Below the pieces are notes generated by a model. It was not told the DNA's origin and did not search any database. It worked only from the letters and a program-made list of their open reading frames with translations. Shown piece after piece: positions 6,108-9,150 of a DNA stretch of 9,150 bases; positions within the stretch are counted from its first letter, which is position 1; the number at the start of each line of letters is the position of its first letter. The stretch comes from Candidatus Accumulibacter vicinus (lineage in GTDB: Bacteria > Pseudomonadota > Gammaproteobacteria > Burkholderiales > Rhodocyclaceae), in the NCBI GenBank assembly GCA_002425405.1, contig DIME01000055.1, positions 1 through 9,150 on the forward strand. Reading direction: 5' to 3'. The position numbers and the translations under genes are program-made.

Positions 6108-6895
6108 TTGCACCAGAGGTGAGGTCGCTGATTGTTGATGTCGTGACCTTGTTTCCCGAAATGTTTGCCGTGCTCACGCACGCGGGGGTGACGCGCAAGG
6201 CGCTGAAAACCGGGCGCTGGAGCCTGAACTTGTGGAATCCGCGTGATTTTACTTGCGACCGGCACCGGAGCGTCGATGATCGTCCGTATGGCGGTGGGCC
6301 GGGGATGGTGATGATGCCAGCGCCCATGGAAGCGGCAATCGAGGCGGCACGAGCGCGGCAGCAGGCGCTGGGTGTGCCTGCCAGCCGCGTCATCTGCCTG
6401 TCACCGCAGGGCACGCTATTGACCCATGCGCGGGTGCTGCGCATGGCCCAGGCCGATGAAGCACTGCTGCTGGTTTGTGGGCGCTATGAAGGAATTGACG
6501 AACGGGTCATCGCACGCTGTGTCGATGAGGAAATTTCCATCGGAGATTTCGTCCTCTCGGGGGGAGAAATTCCGGCGATGGTGCTTCTGGACGCAGTTGT
6601 CAGACAGTTGCCAGGGGTGCTCAACGACGCCGAGTCGGCACAACAGGATTCGTTTGTGGCGGGCTTGCTGGATTGCCCGCACTATACGCGGCCCGAGGAA
6701 TACGCCGGGCTGCGGGTGCCGGAGGTGCTGCTCTCTGGTCACCATGAGGAAATACGACGATGGCGCCTACAGCAGGCGCTGGGTCGGACGTGGCAGCGAC
6801 GTCCCGAGTTGTTGGCTGGGCGCGCGTTGTCAAAATCGGAAACGCAACTCCTGGTGAAGTTTCAGGAGCAATGCGGTCAGGACAATAAAGCGTAA
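6104..6895 (+). CDS. trmD: tRNA (guanine-N1-)-methyltransferase TrmD
   Basis: TrmD methylates G37 of tRNAs using S-adenosylmethionine and prevents +1 frameshifting. It is a SPOUT enzyme with a trefoil-knot cofactor site and works as a dimer. About 263 residues are seen, the usual length. Motifs in order are VTLFPEMF (14-21), RPYGGGPGMVM (60-70), LVCGRYEGIDERV (123-135), EEISIGDFVLSGGE (142-155), LLDCPHYTRP (188-197, with the catalytic aspartate) and VPEVLLSGHH (205-214). The GTG at 6104 overlaps the rimM stop by four bases; a TTG at 6101 and a GTG at 6119 are alternatives, and the latter would put VTLFPEMF nearer its usual position. No ATG is available. The rplS gene follows after 22 bp. Confidence 0.97.
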   Translation: MIAPEVRSLIVDVVTLFPEMFAVLTHAGVTRKALKTGRWSLNLWNPRDFTCDRHRSVDDRPYGGGPGMVMMPAPMEAAIEAARARQQALGVPASRVICLSPQGTLLTHARVLRMAQADEALLLVCGRYEGIDERVIARCVDEEISIGDFVLSGGEIPAMVLLDAVVRQLPGVLNDAESAQQDSFVAGLLDCPHYTRPEEYAGLRVPEVLLSGHHEEIRRWRLQQALGRTWQRRPELLAGRALSKSETQLLVKFQEQCGQDNKA

Positions 6896-6917
6896 TTCGC
6901 TTGCATGGAGTTCAACA

Positions 6918-7283
6918 ATGAATCTGATCGAGCAACTTGAGCAGGAAGAAATCGCCCGTCTGGGCAAGGTCATACCGCCGTTTGCACCGGGCGACACAGT
7001 CGTCGTCCAGGTCAAGGTGAAGGAAGGGGCTCGCGAGCGCCTGCAGGCTTACGAAGGCGTGGTGATCGCCAAGCGCAATCGCGGCCTCAATTCCAGTTTC
7101 ATCGTCCGCAAGGTTTCGTCCGGCGAGGGTGTCGAACGTACCTTTCAGACCTATTCGCCGCTGGTGGCGGCGATTGAAGTGAAGCGTCGCGGTGACGTAC
7201 GGCGTGCCAAGCTTTACTACCTGCGCGAGCGGTCAGGCAAGTCGGCGCGGATCAAGGAAAAACTGGTCCGTCGGCAGCGCTGA
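6918..7283 (+). CDS. rplS: 50S ribosomal protein L19
   Basis: L19 lies at the interface of the 30S and 50S subunits. The 121-residue protein begins MNLIEQLEQEEI and contains FAPGDTVVVQVKVKEGARER, the SH3-like core AYEGVVIAKRNRGLNSSFIV and the C-terminal KLYYLRERSGKSARIKEKL motif that marks the family. The ATG at 6918 is preceded by GGAG (6907-6910) at 7 bases. It is the last gene of the rpsP operon and is followed by a strong hairpin. The length is normal. Confidence 0.98.
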   Translation: MNLIEQLEQEEIARLGKVIPPFAPGDTVVVQVKVKEGARERLQAYEGVVIAKRNRGLNSSFIVRKVSSGEGVERTFQTYSPLVAAIEVKRRGDVRRAKLYYLRERSGKSARIKEKLVRRQR

Positions 7284-7308
7284 ACCCCCCCCACCATCCT
7301 GCTGAAAC

Positions 7309-7336
7309 GCGACGAAGTCGGGAGAGACTTCGTCGC
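7309..7336. terminator. Probable bidirectional terminator between rplS and folE2
   Basis: A perfect 11-bp stem, GCGACGAAGTC (7309-7319) with GACTTCGTCGC (7326-7336), encloses a 6-base loop. It lies 25 bp after the rplS stop and 16 bp beyond the folE2 stop, in a 69-bp convergent gap. The plus-strand tail is ATTCTTC and the minus-strand tail is GTTTCAG, so both are only moderately T-rich. The position and stem strength make a terminator for both operons the simplest reading. Confidence 0.75.
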
Positions 7337-7352
7337 ATTCTTCGGGGTAGCC

Positions 7353-8180
7353 TCAAGCGGAAGCCGGAGGAGTCCGCTTGTCGTTTCCGATCAGTGCATA
7401 AGCTGAGTGATTGTGGATTGATTCGAAGTTTTCGGACTCGATCACGTAGGCGTCGATACGTTGCTCAGCGTTGAGACGTGCTGCCACATCGCGCACCATA
7501 TCCTCGACGAACTTCGGATTGTCGTAAGCCCGCTCGGTGACGTATTTTTCATCAGGGCGTTTGAGCAGGCCATACAGATCACAGGAGGCCTCGGCTTCGA
7601 CGAAGCGAACCAGTTCTTCGATCCACAGGTGATCGTTGATCTGGACGGTGACGGTGACATGAGAGCGCTGGTTGTGAGCGCCACGCTCGGAAATCTGTTT
7701 TGAACACGGGCAGAGACTGGCGACCGGGACAGTGACCTTGATCGTAGACTCGATGCGGCCGTGGCAGATCTCGCCAATCAGCGTCACGTCGTAATCCATC
7801 AGGCTCTGCACTTCGGAGACCGGCGCCGTCTTGTTGATGAAATACGGAAAGCTCATTTCGATATGGCCGGTTTCGGCTTCCAGCCGGTTGACCATTTCAC
7901 GCAGCATGGCCGGAAAATTCTCGACCGAAATCTCGCGCTCGTGGCTGTTGAGAATTTCCACGAAACGTGACATGTGGGTGCCCTTGAAGTTGTGCGGAAG
8001 GCCGACATACATGTTGAAGATGGCGATCGTATGCTGGATGCCGCCAGATTTGTCAAGCACCTTGACCGGGTGCCGGATGGCCTTGATCCCCACTTTGTTG
8101 ATGGCGATCTGTCGGGTATCGGTCGAGCCCTGGACGTCGACCATGACGGCGGGGCTGCGTGAGGTTTCGGGTGCGTTCAT
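7353..8180 (-). CDS. folE2: GTP cyclohydrolase FolE2 (type IB)
   Basis: FolE2 converts GTP to 7,8-dihydroneopterin triphosphate, the first step of folate synthesis. Unlike the zinc-dependent FolE, it accepts other divalent metals. The 275-residue length fits. The key motif SLCPCSKQISERGAHNQRSH (155-174) holds the conserved cysteine (C157) and, 12 residues on, the histidine (H169) that match the metal ligands of characterised FolE2 as I recall them. IESENFESIHNHSAYA (248-263) is the conserved C-terminal acidic and histidine motif. The ATG at 8180 has GGAG five bases upstream (minus strand) and lies 15 bases after the dxs stop, so the two are probably one operon. No FolE gene or Zur-like operator is seen in the window. 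The product call is firm. Confidence 0.96.
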   Translation of the reverse strand: MNAPETSRSPAVMVDVQGSTDTRQIAINKVGIKAIRHPVKVLDKSGGIQHTIAIFNMYVGLPHNFKGTHMSRFVEILNSHEREISVENFPAMLREMVNRLEAETGHIEMSFPYFINKTAPVSEVQSLMDYDVTLIGEICHGRIESTIKVTVPVASLCPCSKQISERGAHNQRSHVTVTVQINDHLWIEELVRFVEAEASCDLYGLLKRPDEKYVTERAYDNPKFVEDMVRDVAARLNAEQRIDAYVIESENFESIHNHSAYALIGNDKRTPPASA

Positions 8181-8195
8181 TGCTGCTCCAGGTAA

Positions 8196-9150
8196 TTATT
8201 TTTGGGACGGTGGCATCGACTCGCCCGAATCCGCCGTGCCGTTTTGATGTGCGCGTACTGCACGGACAATTCCTTCGCGGTCGAGTCCGATTTCAGCCAG
8301 CAGCAGTGCTTGATCTCCATGTTCGATGAAATGGTCGGGGATTCCCAGCCGCAACAGGCGAACCGAACTGGCGATGTCTTCGAGGACCCGTTCGACCTCT
8401 GAGCCGGCACCACCAATCACGGCATTCTCTTCGACGCTGACCAGCAGAGAATGTTCCGCAGCCAGCGCAATGATCAGGTCGCGGTCGATTGGTTTGACAA
8501 AGCGCATGTTGGCGACGCTGGCATCGAGCTCTTCGGCGGCAGCGAGAGCCGGCGTCAGCATGCTGCCAAAGGCGAGCAGCGCAACGCCGCTACCGATACG
8601 GCGGATTTCGCCCTTGCCCACCGGTAGTCCGACCAGTTCCTTGTCGACGGCCACGCCGGCACCGCTGCCGCGCGGGTAGCGAACCGCACTGGGACCGTCG
8701 AGGCGGTAGGCGGTGGTCAGCATCTTGCGACACTCGTCTTCGTCGGACGGGGTCATCACTACCATATTGGGGATGCAGCTCAGGAACGAGAGGTCGAAAG
8801 CGCCATGGTGGGTGGGTCCATCGGCGCCGACTAGGCCGCCGCGGTCCAGCGCGAAGACCACTGGCAGATTCTGCAGCGCCACATCATGCACCAGTTGATC
8901 GTAGCCGCGCTGCAGGAAGGTCGAGTAGATCGCCAGAACCGGTCGCAGCCCCTCGCAAGCCAGGCCAGCGGCAAAGGTGACGGCATGCTGCTCGGCAATA
9001 CCGACATCGTAATAGCGGTCAGGGTAGCGTTGGCTGAAGCGCAGCAGGCCGGATCCTTCGCGCATGGCCGGGGTGATGCCGACGAGTTTCGGGTCTGCCG
9101 CCGCCATGTCGCAGAGCCAGTCGCCAAAAATCTGCGTGTAACTGGGCTTG
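8196..9150 (-). CDS. dxs: 1-deoxy-D-xylulose-5-phosphate synthase, C-terminal half (cut by window)
   Basis: DXS joins pyruvate and glyceraldehyde 3-phosphate using thiamine diphosphate, the first step of the MEP isoprenoid pathway; its product also feeds thiamine and pyridoxal synthesis. The reading frame is open to the right edge (last full codon 9149-9147) and begins KPSYTQIFGDWLCDMAAADP, so about half of the usual ~620 residues is present. It covers the pyrimidine-binding transketolase domain, with VGIAEQHAVTFAAGL (the catalytic glutamate) and LDRGGLVGADGPTHHGAFDL, and the C-terminal transketolase domain ending LRLGIPDHFIEHGDQALLL. The internal ATG at 9107 is not the start. The gene leads into folE2 after 15 bp. 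Its promoter is outside the window. Confidence 0.97.
   Translation of the reverse strand, partial: KPSYTQIFGDWLCDMAAADPKLVGITPAMREGSGLLRFSQRYPDRYYDVGIAEQHAVTFAAGLACEGLRPVLAIYSTFLQRGYDQLVHDVALQNLPVVFALDRGGLVGADGPTHHGAFDLSFLSCIPNMVVMTPSDEDECRKMLTTAYRLDGPSAVRYPRGSGAGVAVDKELVGLPVGKGEIRRIGSGVALLAFGSMLTPALAAAEELDASVANMRFVKPIDRDLIIALAAEHSLLVSVEENAVIGGAGSEVERVLEDIASSVRLLRLGIPDHFIEHGDQALLLAEIGLDREGIVRAVRAHQNGTADSGESMPPSQK

Noticed and set aside
5758..6444. 228-codon minus-strand open frame across rimM and trmD
   Set aside because: It lies antisense to two unmistakable genes. Its Arg/Ser/Pro-rich composition is typical of shadow frames in GC-rich DNA.
7285..7292. Run of eight C residues after the rplS stop
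   Set aside because: It is in a non-coding convergent gap, so phase variation of a protein is not possible. It may be a sequencing-sensitive homopolymer but shows no function.
1..9150. CRISPR array, tRNA/rRNA genes, insertion sequences, defence or phage genes
   Set aside because: No regularly spaced repeats, cloverleaf-like sequence, transposase or integrase motifs were seen on either strand; every long frame is a core or conserved hypothetical gene.

Overview
The window looks like an ordinary chromosomal stretch of a GC-rich betaproteobacterium. The order rpsP-rimM-trmD-rplS, a leuA next to a DUF2069/wrbA pair, and a dxs-folE2 pair fit Rhodocyclales-type genomes (Dechloromonas/Accumulibacter-like). 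That placement is an inference from memory of gene order and protein flavour, not from a search. I see no transposase, integrase, tRNA, rRNA, CRISPR array or phage gene.

Layout, left to right. Positions 1-1505 (+) hold leuA (2-isopropylmalate synthase, leucine biosynthesis), cut at its 5' end by the window edge. It converges on a two-gene minus-strand unit, wrbA (FMN quinone oxidoreductase, 2473-1880) followed by a four-helix DUF2069 membrane protein (1880-1536), whose stop and start codons overlap as TGATG. Divergent from wrbA, with only 22 bp between start codons, is a YihY-family inner-membrane protein (2496-3338, +). It converges on a 501-residue minus-strand protein (4970-3465) with a PilZ-like C-terminal signature. 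The 126-bp gap between those two stop codons is packed with inverted repeats.

A 309-bp divergent intergenic region (4971-5279) separates the PilZ-like gene from the ribosomal operon. It carries a perfect minus-strand TATAAT, an extended -10 promoter for rpsP, and two weak small-ORF candidates. The plus-strand operon that follows is rpsP (S16), rimM (30S maturation), trmD (tRNA m1G37 methyltransferase) and rplS (L19). The ribosomal-protein genes have ATG starts with Shine-Dalgarno sequences, whereas rimM and trmD appear to use TTG/GTG starts without good ones. A strong hairpin at 7309-7336 separates rplS from a convergent minus-strand unit: dxs (isoprenoid precursor synthesis, cut by the right window edge) followed after 15 bp by folE2 (type IB GTP cyclohydrolase, folate synthesis).

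The genes are mostly core housekeeping: leucine, isoprenoid and folate precursors, translation, and envelope functions. The parts least explained by known families are the PilZ-like protein with its divergent control region and the hairpin-rich gap at 3339-3464. I did not find convincing evidence of a new multi-gene system.
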